In this document: positions 17,619-24,665 of the stretch, in pieces
Layout of the letters: the number at the start of each line of letters is the position of its first letter
How positions within the stretch are numbered: position 1 is the stretch's first letter
Origin: Formosa sp. Hel1_33_131
Lineage (GTDB): Bacteria > Bacteroidota > Bacteroidia > Flavobacteriales > Flavobacteriaceae
Reading direction: 5' to 3'
Length of the DNA stretch: 64,000 nt
NCBI GenBank assembly: GCA_949499105.1
Contig: CATEFX010000021.1
Coordinates: forward strand, 1-64,000
The notes under the pieces: model-generated
What the model was told of the DNA's origin: nothing
The model's database searches: none
Seen by the model: the letters and a program-made list of their open reading frames with translations, nothing else
Made by a program: the position numbers and the translations under genes

Positions 17619-18242
17619 TTAAAATCCAATTCCAATATCAATTCCGCCGTTTATCGAAAATCCTGTTCCGAATGCATCAGCTCTATTATTGTTTTCGTCA
17701 ACACTACCTAAAGCAATTCCTGCGCCCAAATATGGATTCAAAATAATTCTTTTTGCTATAATAAATTGATATCCGAAAAGACCTCTAATGTTAAAAATCG
17801 AGTAGTCATTATCTACTAAAGTTGAAGGTTGGTTATTACTAGCTGTATACGTGTATTTTTCATTCAATTTCAGATATTGAATACCTGGACTCACATATAA
17901 ACCTTTAGGTGCACTTAAATGACTAAAGAAGTATCTATATTCGGCATTAAGTGTAAATCCTTCAACCATTCTTTGGTTATTATTGTTAAAGGAATTTGTT
18001 CCGAATGCATCCATAAAATCATCATCGGCATCACTTCCTGAAACGTCTCTTAATGTTCCAGTACCGAATCCAATTTTTATTGCACCTTTTTCACTAATTA
18101 ATCTTTAATATTGTAATTCATAAAAACCGGTAAATAAACCCAATGCATTAATTCGTATAGAGTTATTAATTTCAGAATCTGATTGAGCATTTAATTTAAT
18201 AGAAGTTACTAATACAATTAGTAAGAAAATCATTTTTTTCAT
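17619..18242 (-). pseudogene. Outer-membrane beta-barrel protein, broken by an in-frame stop
   Basis: Reading from ATG at 18242 gives a signal peptide (MKKMIFLLIVLVTSIKLNAQ) and then 25 residues ending GLFTGFYELQY. A TAA at 18105-18107 then interrupts an otherwise open frame that continues RLISEKGAIKIGFGTG and runs to a normal end (GGIDIGIGF) at 17619, 207 codons in total. The continuous frame and the expected family pattern (FYE..YERLISEKG) suggest a single GAA-to-TAA or CAA-to-TAA change. The protein resembles small DUF3575/OmpW-like barrel proteins (FSINGGIDIG; ILNPYLGAGIALG). It is either a recent pseudogene or a single-base sequencing error. It is flanked by an inverted repeat, as in a gene cassette. 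Confidence 0.8.
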
Positions 18243-18258
18243 TTTAGTTTTGTTTGTT

Positions 18259-18271
18259 AATGTTGCCTAAC
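18259..18271. repeat. Inverted repeat, right arm (AATGTTGCCTAAC)
   Basis: Inverted partner of 17603-17615, located 17 bp ahead of the pseudogene's ATG on the minus strand. Core GCCTAAC. Confidence 0.7.
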
Positions 18272-18319
18272 TACTGTATATCCGCACTGTTGCGTTTATT
18301 TCGTTTATATATTCCTAAT

Positions 18320-18381
18320 CTACACTAGATTTAAAATACTTTAAATCAGTATTTTAATGCCTAATATTGGCATCTGTGTAG
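18320..18381. repeat. Cloverleaf-like folded element (~62 nt)
   Basis: An outer pair CTACAC / GTGTAG encloses two perfect hairpins: AAAATACT-7-AGTATTTT (18333-18355) and ATGCC-7-GGCAT (18357-18373). A short T run follows on the plus strand. There is no ORF. It could be a cruciform-forming element or a small structured RNA; no known RNA family was recognised. Confidence 0.4.
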
Positions 18382-18444
18382 TTTTTAGTATTTGCAAGCT
18401 GTTTTTTCAAAACCCCGGATCTTGGAAATTCCTAAAAACGGTAC

Positions 18445-18595
18445 ATATCGGAACGGTTCCAATACGTTATTAAGTAAACTAATATCTAACTATTGAATCC
18501 ATTGGTTGTGAAGATTTTGACTTGGGGGTCTTAATCTGAGTTAAATGTATAAAAAAATCACGGACATCCAAAGAGTTACGTGATTTTAACAGAAT
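18445..18595 (-). repeat. 150-bp terminator-bearing repeat, copy A
   Basis: Member of a dispersed family (others at 53646-53793, 57108-57256, 60480-60630, 60709-60860). Conserved plus-strand blocks are ATTGGTTGTGAAGATTT, GACTTGGGGGTCTT, AAATGTATAAAAAAATCACG and TACGTGATTTTAACAGA. Read on the minus strand, the paired AAAATCACGTA / CGTGATTTTTTT forms a hairpin plus T run, i.e. a rho-independent terminator. Confidence 0.75.
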
Positions 18596-18661
18596 AATTT
18601 TTAGGCGTTTCTACGCGTGCTTTTTATTTTTCATACGGGCACGCAGAAGCGTAGGGGGTTA
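18596..18661 (-). repeat. 67-bp hairpin repeat, copy 2
   Basis: Imperfect direct repeat of 17418-17486. The arms pair well: CGTTTCTACGCGTGC with GCACGCAGAAGCG (two-base bulge). On the minus strand it starts at the TAA stop of the coding-like remnant at 18659-18820 and runs directly into repeat copy A. Confidence 0.6.
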
Positions 18662-18820
18662 ACTTGTTTTGTCTATTGCATCATAAAGTTCCTCTAAATC
18701 ATCAATAGCGCCCCTTATGGATTCTATAATCTCTTTAGGGTTTTTTTGTGGTTTGGTTGATGAACTCCGTGGCTCGAGTTGTTTTTCAGAACTGGTAATT
18801 TTAGAAATAAAAAAACCCAC
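18659..18820 (-). pseudogene. Possible gene remnant next to tRNA-Phe
   Basis: On the minus strand an open frame ends at TAA 18659-18661 and encodes a convincing acidic helix (PKEIIESIRGAIDDLEELY, then DAIDKTS) after a Ser/Pro/Lys-rich linker (LEPRSSSTKPQKN). The frame opens only after a TGA inside the tRNA terminator, and its only possible start is a GTG within that hairpin, so it looks like the 3' remnant of a gene whose front was lost. No family was recognised. It could also be chance coding potential. Confidence 0.35.
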
Positions 18821-18836
18821 TCAAATGAGTGGGTTT
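18807..18836 (-). terminator. Terminator of tRNA-Phe
   Basis: On the minus strand, AAACCCACTCA pairs with TGAGTGGGTTT and is followed by a seven-T run, starting a few bases after the tRNA 3' end. Confidence 0.9.
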
Positions 18837-18841
18837 AAAAG

Positions 18842-18914
18842 TGGTGCCTCCAGGAATCGAACCAGGGACACATGGATTTTCAGTCCATTGCTCTACCAAC
18901 TGAGCTAAGGCACC
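18842..18914 (-). tRNA. tRNA-Phe (GAA anticodon)
   Basis: A 73-nt tRNA reads GGTGCCTTAGCTCAGTTGGT at the 5' end, has anticodon arm ATGGA-CTGAAAA-TCCAT (anticodon GAA), T-arm CCTGG-TTCGATT-CCAGG, and acceptor strand GGCACC with discriminator A. CCA is not encoded. A promoter lies upstream and a terminator downstream. tRNA-Phe genes are frequent integration sites, which fits the repeat-rich patch on its 3' side. Confidence 0.98.
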
Positions 18915-18933
18915 TCCTCGCATAATGCGGTTG

Positions 18934-18963
18934 CAAATATAGTGGAATTTTAATATTCGCAAA
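18934..18963 (-). promoter_or_regulatory. Promoter of tRNA-Phe
   Basis: On the minus strand a -33 TTTG (18960-18963) and a perfect -7 box TATATTTG (18934-18941) are separated by 18 bp, close to the Bacteroidota consensus TTTG-N19-21-TAnnTTTG. The -7 box ends 20 bp before the tRNA. Confidence 0.75.
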
Positions 18964-19014
18964 GTAAAATTTTATAAAAAATGGTTTTGTAAATTTACAA
19001 TCTAAATGTTAGAG

Positions 19015-19746
19015 ATGAATTTAATAATCGACATTGGAAATACAGCGACTAAACTGGCTGTTTTTCAAGCAGCTAAAATAAAAACAGTTCAGACGGTAGC
19101 AACCACAGTTTTGGTAGTGGAAGTTGAAAAACTCCTTGCTATTTTCCCTAAAATCAAACAAGGGATCCTGTCATCAGTGGTAGAATTAGAGACTTCGGAC
19201 GTTAATTTGCTTCAAAAACTGCTGCCAATTAAAGTTTTGGTTCCGACTTTTAAGATGCCTTTTGAAAACGGCTACGACACCCCTCAAACTTTGGGAGTGG
19301 ACCGCTTAGCACTCATGGCGGCGGCAGTCAAAAAATTTCCCAGCAAAAATGTCTTAGTGATTGATGTGGGAAGTTGTATAACCTATGACTTTATAAACAC
19401 CCAACAACAGTATTCAGGGGGTGCCATTTCTCCGGGGTTAAGCATGCGCTATAAATCCTTAAATACGTTTACGTCACGTTTACCACTATTGTTACCCAAA
19501 GAGCCCGAAACACTGATAGGGACATCTACAGAACTGTCAATTCATTCGGGAGTGGTTTATGGTGTTTTACTTGAAATCGAAGGAACTATTGAAGCGTATC
19601 AAAATAAATATTCAGATTTAACAGTTATTTTAACAGGAGGAGATGCAGATTTCTTGTGTAAGCAATTTAAAATTAGCATATTTGCGCATTCAAATTTTCT
19701 ATTAGAAGGGCTTAATTTTTTATTAGAATTTAATTCAAACGAATGA
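19015..19746 (+). CDS. coaX: Type III pantothenate kinase
   Basis: Catalyses the first step of coenzyme A synthesis, phosphorylation of pantothenate. The 243-residue protein has the CoaX motifs LIIDIGNTATKLAVF (phosphate loop), GVDRLALMAAAV, VLVIDVGSCITYDFI and GGAISPGLSMRYKSL, then LTGGDADFL. It belongs to the ASKHA fold and needs a monovalent cation. The start at 19015 (MNLIIDIGNT) was preferred over ATG 19006 because it matches the family N-terminus. Its last four bases overlap the next gene, making it the first gene of the envelope operon 19.0-26.8 kb. Confidence 0.96.
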   Translation: MNLIIDIGNTATKLAVFQAAKIKTVQTVATTVLVVEVEKLLAIFPKIKQGILSSVVELETSDVNLLQKLLPIKVLVPTFKMPFENGYDTPQTLGVDRLALMAAAVKKFPSKNVLVIDVGSCITYDFINTQQQYSGGAISPGLSMRYKSLNTFTSRLPLLLPKEPETLIGTSTELSIHSGVVYGVLLEIEGTIEAYQNKYSDLTVILTGGDADFLCKQFKISIFAHSNFLLEGLNFLLEFNSNE

Positions 19747-21050
19747 TAAAAAAGTTTATAGTACTCATCACTGTTGTTTTTACATGCAATTCTTTTGCAC
19801 AGCAAGGGACTAGTTCACCGTACTCATTTTATGGGTTAGGGAGTTTAAAATTCAAAGGAACTGTAGAAAATCAATCCATGGGAGGATTAAGTGTATATTC
19901 GGATAGTATTCATTTGAATTTACGAAATCCTGGGTCCTATGCAGGTCATAATTTGAAATTTTATAACAACGAAGCTCGCCCAATCAAATATACGGTTGGT
20001 GGAAGTCAATCTTCAGTTAACCTCAAAACACAATCGGCCAATGACAAGGCTAATACGACCACCTTTGATTATTTGGCGATTGCAATTCCATTAGGTAAAT
20101 TTGGTGCTGGTTTTGGAATTATTCCTTACTCCTCAGTAGGTTACAAATTACAGTCCATAGATGCAAATGACGTCCTTCAATACAAGTACAGAGGTGAAGG
20201 TGGGTTAAATAAAGTATTTGTAGGGGTTGGATATCAGTTTACTAAAGACCTTCGAGTTGGTATTGATACACATTATAATTTTGGAAACATCACCAACACA
20301 AACATTGCGTATGGATATAATGATGAGGGCGAATTTTTACAATACCACAGTCGGGAGGTCAATCGTTCTGATATAGGGGGGCTTTCTTTTAATTTTGGAA
20401 TCATATACACTAAGTTGTTACAAGATAACTTAGAGTTGATGGCTTCTGCAACGTTTTCACCAACGTCTAATTTGTCTTCTGAAAACGAACGTTCATTTTC
20501 ATCTATTGTAATCAATCCAGCGACAGATCAAGATTTTGCCATTAATACAATTGATGTTGATTTAGCAGCTCAAAACTTAAAAAACACAACCCTTAAGATC
20601 CCTACTAAATCCTCCATCGGGGTTGGTGTTGGGAATCCTAGAAAATGGTTTGCAGGCGTAGAATACACGCTTTTAAAAGCCAGTCAGTATACAAATCGAT
20701 TGGTGACTATTGATAATGCCGTTTTTGAAGATGCGTCGACCATTTCATTAGGAGGTTTTTATATTCCGAGATATGATTCGTTTAATAAATATTTAAAACG
20801 GGTTGTTTACAGATCAGGGCTCCGCTTTGAAAACACAGGATTGGTTGTAAACGACCAAGCCATAAAGGAGTTTGGCATATCTTTTGGAGTAGGGTTACCA
20901 GTGGGCCGTGTTTTTTCTAACGCCAACCTTGGAGTTGAAATCGGAAAACGAGGAACCACAAACGCAAATTTAGTACAAGAAAATTTCGTAAATTTTCAAA
21001 TTAGTTTGTCTTTAAACGATCGCTGGTTTGAAAAACGAAAATTTAATTAA
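19743..21050 (+). CDS. Outer-membrane beta-barrel protein (coaX-linked, FadL-like)
   Basis: A 435-residue secreted protein with signal peptide (IVLITVVFTCNSFAQ). The mature N-terminus (GTSSPYSFYGLGSLKFKG..ENQSMGGLS) and alternating aromatic/glycine strands through to the end (VNFQISLSLNDRWF) indicate an outer-membrane barrel of the kind often annotated as FadL/long-chain-fatty-acid-transport-like in Bacteroidota. Its start overlaps coaX. The same coaX-barrel-TPR-LptC order occurs widely in Flavobacteriia, suggesting a conserved envelope role that is not yet defined. Confidence 0.8.
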   Translation: MIKKFIVLITVVFTCNSFAQQGTSSPYSFYGLGSLKFKGTVENQSMGGLSVYSDSIHLNLRNPGSYAGHNLKFYNNEARPIKYTVGGSQSSVNLKTQSANDKANTTTFDYLAIAIPLGKFGAGFGIIPYSSVGYKLQSIDANDVLQYKYRGEGGLNKVFVGVGYQFTKDLRVGIDTHYNFGNITNTNIAYGYNDEGEFLQYHSREVNRSDIGGLSFNFGIIYTKLLQDNLELMASATFSPTSNLSSENERSFSSIVINPATDQDFAINTIDVDLAAQNLKNTTLKIPTKSSIGVGVGNPRKWFAGVEYTLLKASQYTNRLVTIDNAVFEDASTISLGGFYIPRYDSFNKYLKRVVYRSGLRFENTGLVVNDQAIKEFGISFGVGLPVGRVFSNANLGVEIGKRGTTNANLVQENFVNFQISLSLNDRWFEKRKFN

Positions 21051-21111
21051 ACAATAACTCAAGCTTTAGAGGTATAGCATAAACTACCTGTAATCAATTA
21101 AATCAACAAAG

Positions 21112-22488
21112 ATGAAGACAAAAATCTACTTAATTTTAACCCTTATTTCTTTTAGCATCATTTCGGTCGCTCAAAATGATCAAGACATGGAAACGCTGTC
21201 TATTTTTAGTGAGTATGCGAAATCTAAAAACTACGATGCTGCTTATGCACCTTGGATGGAATTACGTAATCGAAACCCTAAATTTAATAAAGCTGTGTTT
21301 GTTTATGGAGAACGTATTTTGGATTCTAAAATAAAGAATGCGGCAGATGAAGAAAAAATAGTATTTATTAATGATTTATTGAAACTATGGGAAGAGCGAA
21401 GTGAAGTGTTTCCAACCATCACACCAAAAGGCTTATACCTTGCCAAAGCATCCCAGTTACAATATAACAATAGAGAATTGTTAAGTAAAACAGATGATGA
21501 CTTATACGCTGCATTTGATACTGCTTACAAAACGGATCCTAAAACATTTACTAATCCAAAGAGTTTGTACACTTATTTCTCTTTAATGGTCGATTTATAT
21601 GACGCTTCCAAAAGGTCGGCACAAGAGCTGTTTAACAAGTACGACGATATTAGCGAAAAAGTAGATTTTGAAGTTAAGAATTATACCAATAAACGAAACG
21701 CATTTTTAGATGAAGAGGGTGAAGTTAAAGAATTAGATAGAAAAGATGCTTCACGTCTAAAATCGTATAACAGTTATTTAAAAGCCTATGACCAAATTGC
21801 GGGGAGTATAGATACCAAATTAGGATCAAGAGCGAATTGTGAAAACTTAATTCCATTATACACTAGAGACTTTGAAACGTACAAAAATGATGGAGTTTGG
21901 CTACAACGTGCCATGAACAGAATGTATGCAAAAGGGTGTAATGACGATGCTTTATTTGTACAAATTGTGGAGCAAAAAAACGCACTTGAACCCAATGCAG
22001 ATACCGCCTTTTATTTAGGGATTTTAAAAGAAAAAGCTGGAAACAATTCTGAAGCACTTAGTTTTTATAATCAAGCGGTTGAATTGGAAGTTGATAATTT
22101 TGAAAAATCTAAAATTTTATATAAGATTGCGACCAATTTCAAAAAGAAAGGACGCTTCAGTCAAGCAAGAACCTACTACATGAAAACGCTAAAAACAAAC
22201 CCAAGTATGGGAAAAGCCTATTTAGCCATTGCAGCGATGTATGCTAAAAGTGCTAATGATTGTGGAACGGATAATTTTTCTAAACGAGCGGTCTATTGGT
22301 TAGCTGCAAAAGAAGCTGCAAAAGCAGGAAGAGTCGATCCAACTATGAAAAAAAATGCAGGCAAATCAATTGCAAATTATACTGCCAAAGCCCCTCAGAA
22401 AAGTGAAATATTTTCTTCAGGCCGTGCCGGTCAAGTTATTAATGTTGGGTGTTGGATTCAACGTAGTGTATCAGTCCCAGCTCTTTAA
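21112..22488 (+). CDS. Secreted tetratricopeptide-repeat protein
   Basis: A 458-residue protein with signal peptide (MKTKIYLILTLISFSIISVAQ). Helical repeats are visible, best in the C-terminal half (DTAFYLGILKEKAGNNSEAL, KSKILYKIATNFKKKGRFSQ, MGKAYLAIAAMYAKSAND), typical of TPRs. It probably scaffolds an envelope complex. Its stop overlaps the start of the lptC-like gene by one base (TAATG), which implies translational coupling. Confidence 0.85.
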   Translation: MKTKIYLILTLISFSIISVAQNDQDMETLSIFSEYAKSKNYDAAYAPWMELRNRNPKFNKAVFVYGERILDSKIKNAADEEKIVFINDLLKLWEERSEVFPTITPKGLYLAKASQLQYNNRELLSKTDDDLYAAFDTAYKTDPKTFTNPKSLYTYFSLMVDLYDASKRSAQELFNKYDDISEKVDFEVKNYTNKRNAFLDEEGEVKELDRKDASRLKSYNSYLKAYDQIAGSIDTKLGSRANCENLIPLYTRDFETYKNDGVWLQRAMNRMYAKGCNDDALFVQIVEQKNALEPNADTAFYLGILKEKAGNNSEALSFYNQAVELEVDNFEKSKILYKIATNFKKKGRFSQARTYYMKTLKTNPSMGKAYLAIAAMYAKSANDCGTDNFSKRAVYWLAAKEAAKAGRVDPTMKKNAGKSIANYTAKAPQKSEIFSSGRAGQVINVGCWIQRSVSVPAL

Positions 22489-23042
22489 TGACTGTAAACA
22501 CTAACATACCATTTAAAAACATCGTTACCCTATTTGCGGTAGCGATGTTTTTTTCTTGTAATAACACATTAAAAGAAGTTCAAAACGTAGGAATAGAGAC
22601 CTATGTACCAATGTCTATTGCCGAAAATATCAATACAAAATATACAGATTCTGGGCGTTTAACCTCGATTCTAATTAGCCCAAAAATGCTAAATTTTTCT
22701 AACAGAGACTTCCCGTTTTATGAATTTCCAGTAGGGGTAAACCTTACCATGTTTGATGAAGCCGATCAAAAAAGTACCATCAAATCAGACTTTGCAATTG
22801 TATACAGTAAAACAGATATTATCGACCTGCAAGGCAATGTGGTTTTGACCACCTCTACAAATGATACCTTGTTCACAGAGCAACTTTTTTATGACCAAAA
22901 AAAGGAATGGCTCTTTACCAATCACCCCGTAAAATTTAGAACCAAAGACTATATCACCAATGGGAATGGATTTGATTCAAATAAAAATTTCACTAATGCA
23001 CAAGTTCTTGAAGTGAAAGGACGAATTTTTGTTGACGAATAA
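22488..23042 (+). CDS. lptC: LPS export lipoprotein LptC-like
   Basis: A 184-residue lipoprotein (lipobox FFSC, Cys24). The family pattern ILISPKMLNFSNRDFPFYEFPVGV, then SDFAIVYSKTDIIDLQGNVV and TNDTLFTEQLFYDQKKEWLFT, is that of Bacteroidota LptC, the periplasmic bridge that passes lipopolysaccharide from LptBFG to LptA/LptD. Unlike the enterobacterial protein, it is anchored by lipidation rather than by a membrane helix. It is coupled to the TPR gene before it. Confidence 0.88.
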   Translation: MTVNTNIPFKNIVTLFAVAMFFSCNNTLKEVQNVGIETYVPMSIAENINTKYTDSGRLTSILISPKMLNFSNRDFPFYEFPVGVNLTMFDEADQKSTIKSDFAIVYSKTDIIDLQGNVVLTTSTNDTLFTEQLFYDQKKEWLFTNHPVKFRTKDYITNGNGFDSNKNFTNAQVLEVKGRIFVDE

Positions 23043-23081
23043 TTTGTATCTTTACTTTGTAATTTAATTGAAATTTAAAAA

Positions 23082-23273
23082 ATGAAAATCCTTTCGCTTT
23101 TACAATATTTATATTTAGTATTTGCAGCCCTTTTTGTAGTAGACATGTCTAGTAAATGGGACAGTGACCGAAATGCTGCTTACTTATCTTTGTTTTTTGC
23201 TGTTCTTGCCGTTTTTATGTTTTTTTTCCGTAAAAAATTTAGAAAGCGTTTCGAAGATCGCGGTAAATTATAA
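23082..23273 (+). CDS. Small conserved membrane protein
   Basis: A 63-residue protein with two hydrophobic helices (LQYLYLVFAALFVVDM and NAAYLSLFFAVLAVFMFFF) and a basic tail (RKKFRKRFEDRGKL). It sits between lptC and the CNNM gene, two bases before the latter. The placement is typical of Flavobacteriia; no function is known. Confidence 0.75.
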   Translation: MKILSLLQYLYLVFAALFVVDMSSKWDSDRNAAYLSLFFAVLAVFMFFFRKKFRKRFEDRGKL

Positions 23274-23275
23274 CC

Positions 23276-24565
23276 ATGACTCTAGACCTTATTGTCATTA
23301 TTTTAAGTTTGATTTTATCTGCCTTTTTTTCTGGGATGGAAATCGCTTATGTGTCTTCTAACAAAATTCATATTGAAATTGAGAAAAAACAAGGCGGCCT
23401 TTTATCAAACCTACTTACTAAGATAACTTCAAAACCTTCCAAGTTCATCGCAACTATGCTCATTGGTAATAATATTGCCCTTGTGGTCTACGGGTTTTAT
23501 ATGGGAGATGTCCTCGTAGAATGGTTTGCTGCACATTTACCGTCTTCTAACACACTTATTAATTACCTCTTTAACGAATTGTCATTACTAACACAAACCG
23601 TAATCTCAACGCTTGTAATATTGGTGACCGCCGAATTTTTACCAAAAGTCTTTTTTCAGATTTATGCCAATTCATTACTCAAATTGTTTGCAGTTCCTGC
23701 GTATCTATTTTATGTTTTGTTTTCAGTCGTATCCGATTTTGTCATTTGGATTTCGGATGTGGTTTTAAAATATTTATTTAAAACAGAAGGAGATGAGGTT
23801 CAGCTTGCTTTTTCGAAAGTTGAGCTAGGAAATTATATAAGCGAGCAAATGGAGTCTGTCGAAGCCCACGACACGATCGATAGTGAAATTCAGATTTTTC
23901 AAAATGCCCTCGAATTTTCTGAAGTTAAATCAAGAGAAGTAATGGTGCCTCGAACAGAGTTGACAGCCATTGAAATTCACGAGACGATCCAGAGTCTCAA
24001 TGAATCCTTCACCCAAACAGGCCATTCAAAAATCCTCGTTTATAAAACCACTATCGATGATATTTTAGGGTATGTCCATTCGTTTGATTTATTTAAAGAT
24101 CCTAAAAATATAAAATCAATGTTAAGGCCTGTAGAATATGTGCCCGAAACGATGTTGGCAAAAGATGTCTTGAATGTTCTCATTAAAAAGCGTAAAAGTT
24201 TAGCGGTTGTTTTGGATGAATATGGCGGCACCTCGGGTATTATGACCGTCGAAGATATTGTTGAAGAACTTGTTGGTGAAATTGAAGATGAACACGATAC
24301 GATGGATTTGATTGAAGATAAATTAAAAGACAACACCTATTTGTTTTCAGCTAGGTTAGAAGTTGATTATATTAACGAAACTTACAGGCTTCAACTTCCC
24401 GAAAGTGAAAATTACGAAACCCTCGGTGGGTTTATTGTCAACCATACCGAAGAAATTCCAGAACAAAATCAAGAAATAAGAATCCATCAATTTCATGTGA
24501 TAATCAAGGAAGTTTCCAATACCAAAATCGAATTAGTGACGCTTAAAATCGTTGAAGCGTCTTAA
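23276..24565 (+). CDS. CNNM/CorC-family membrane protein (hemolysin-like)
   Basis: A 429-residue protein with an N-terminal DUF21/CNNM membrane domain (ILSLILSAFFSGMEIAYVSS; IGNNIALVVYG), a tandem CBS pair (VMVPRTELTAIEIHE; KRKSLAVVLDEYGGTSGIMT; VEDIVEELVGEIEDEHD) and a CorC/HlyC domain at the end. Family members are linked to magnesium/cobalt transport; old annotations say hemolysin. In this phylum a relative is the gliding protein GldE, but this gene's neighbours favour a general envelope role. Confidence 0.9.
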   Translation: MTLDLIVIILSLILSAFFSGMEIAYVSSNKIHIEIEKKQGGLLSNLLTKITSKPSKFIATMLIGNNIALVVYGFYMGDVLVEWFAAHLPSSNTLINYLFNELSLLTQTVISTLVILVTAEFLPKVFFQIYANSLLKLFAVPAYLFYVLFSVVSDFVIWISDVVLKYLFKTEGDEVQLAFSKVELGNYISEQMESVEAHDTIDSEIQIFQNALEFSEVKSREVMVPRTELTAIEIHETIQSLNESFTQTGHSKILVYKTTIDDILGYVHSFDLFKDPKNIKSMLRPVEYVPETMLAKDVLNVLIKKRKSLAVVLDEYGGTSGIMTVEDIVEELVGEIEDEHDTMDLIEDKLKDNTYLFSARLEVDYINETYRLQLPESENYETLGGFIVNHTEEIPEQNQEIRIHQFHVIIKEVSNTKIELVTLKIVEAS

Positions 24566-24665
24566 ATAAAGCAGTTGCTTAGAATTATATTCTTTTCTCC
24601 TTTCATTATTTCAAAGAAATTGGTATTTTCGTCGACTGTATTTAAAAAAATAACACACACTACAA

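Noticed and set aside
17358-17711. 117-residue plus-strand open frame
   Set aside because: It covers the 67-bp repeat and is antisense to the broken barrel gene, whose frame is clearly protein-like.
17603-18271. Calling a true integron cassette
   Set aside because: Only one core of the downstream attC was found and no integrase is in the window; recorded as a repeat pair and a finding instead.
18717-18908. 63-residue plus-strand open frame
   Set aside because: It runs antisense through tRNA-Phe and its terminator; the translation is the reversed tRNA.
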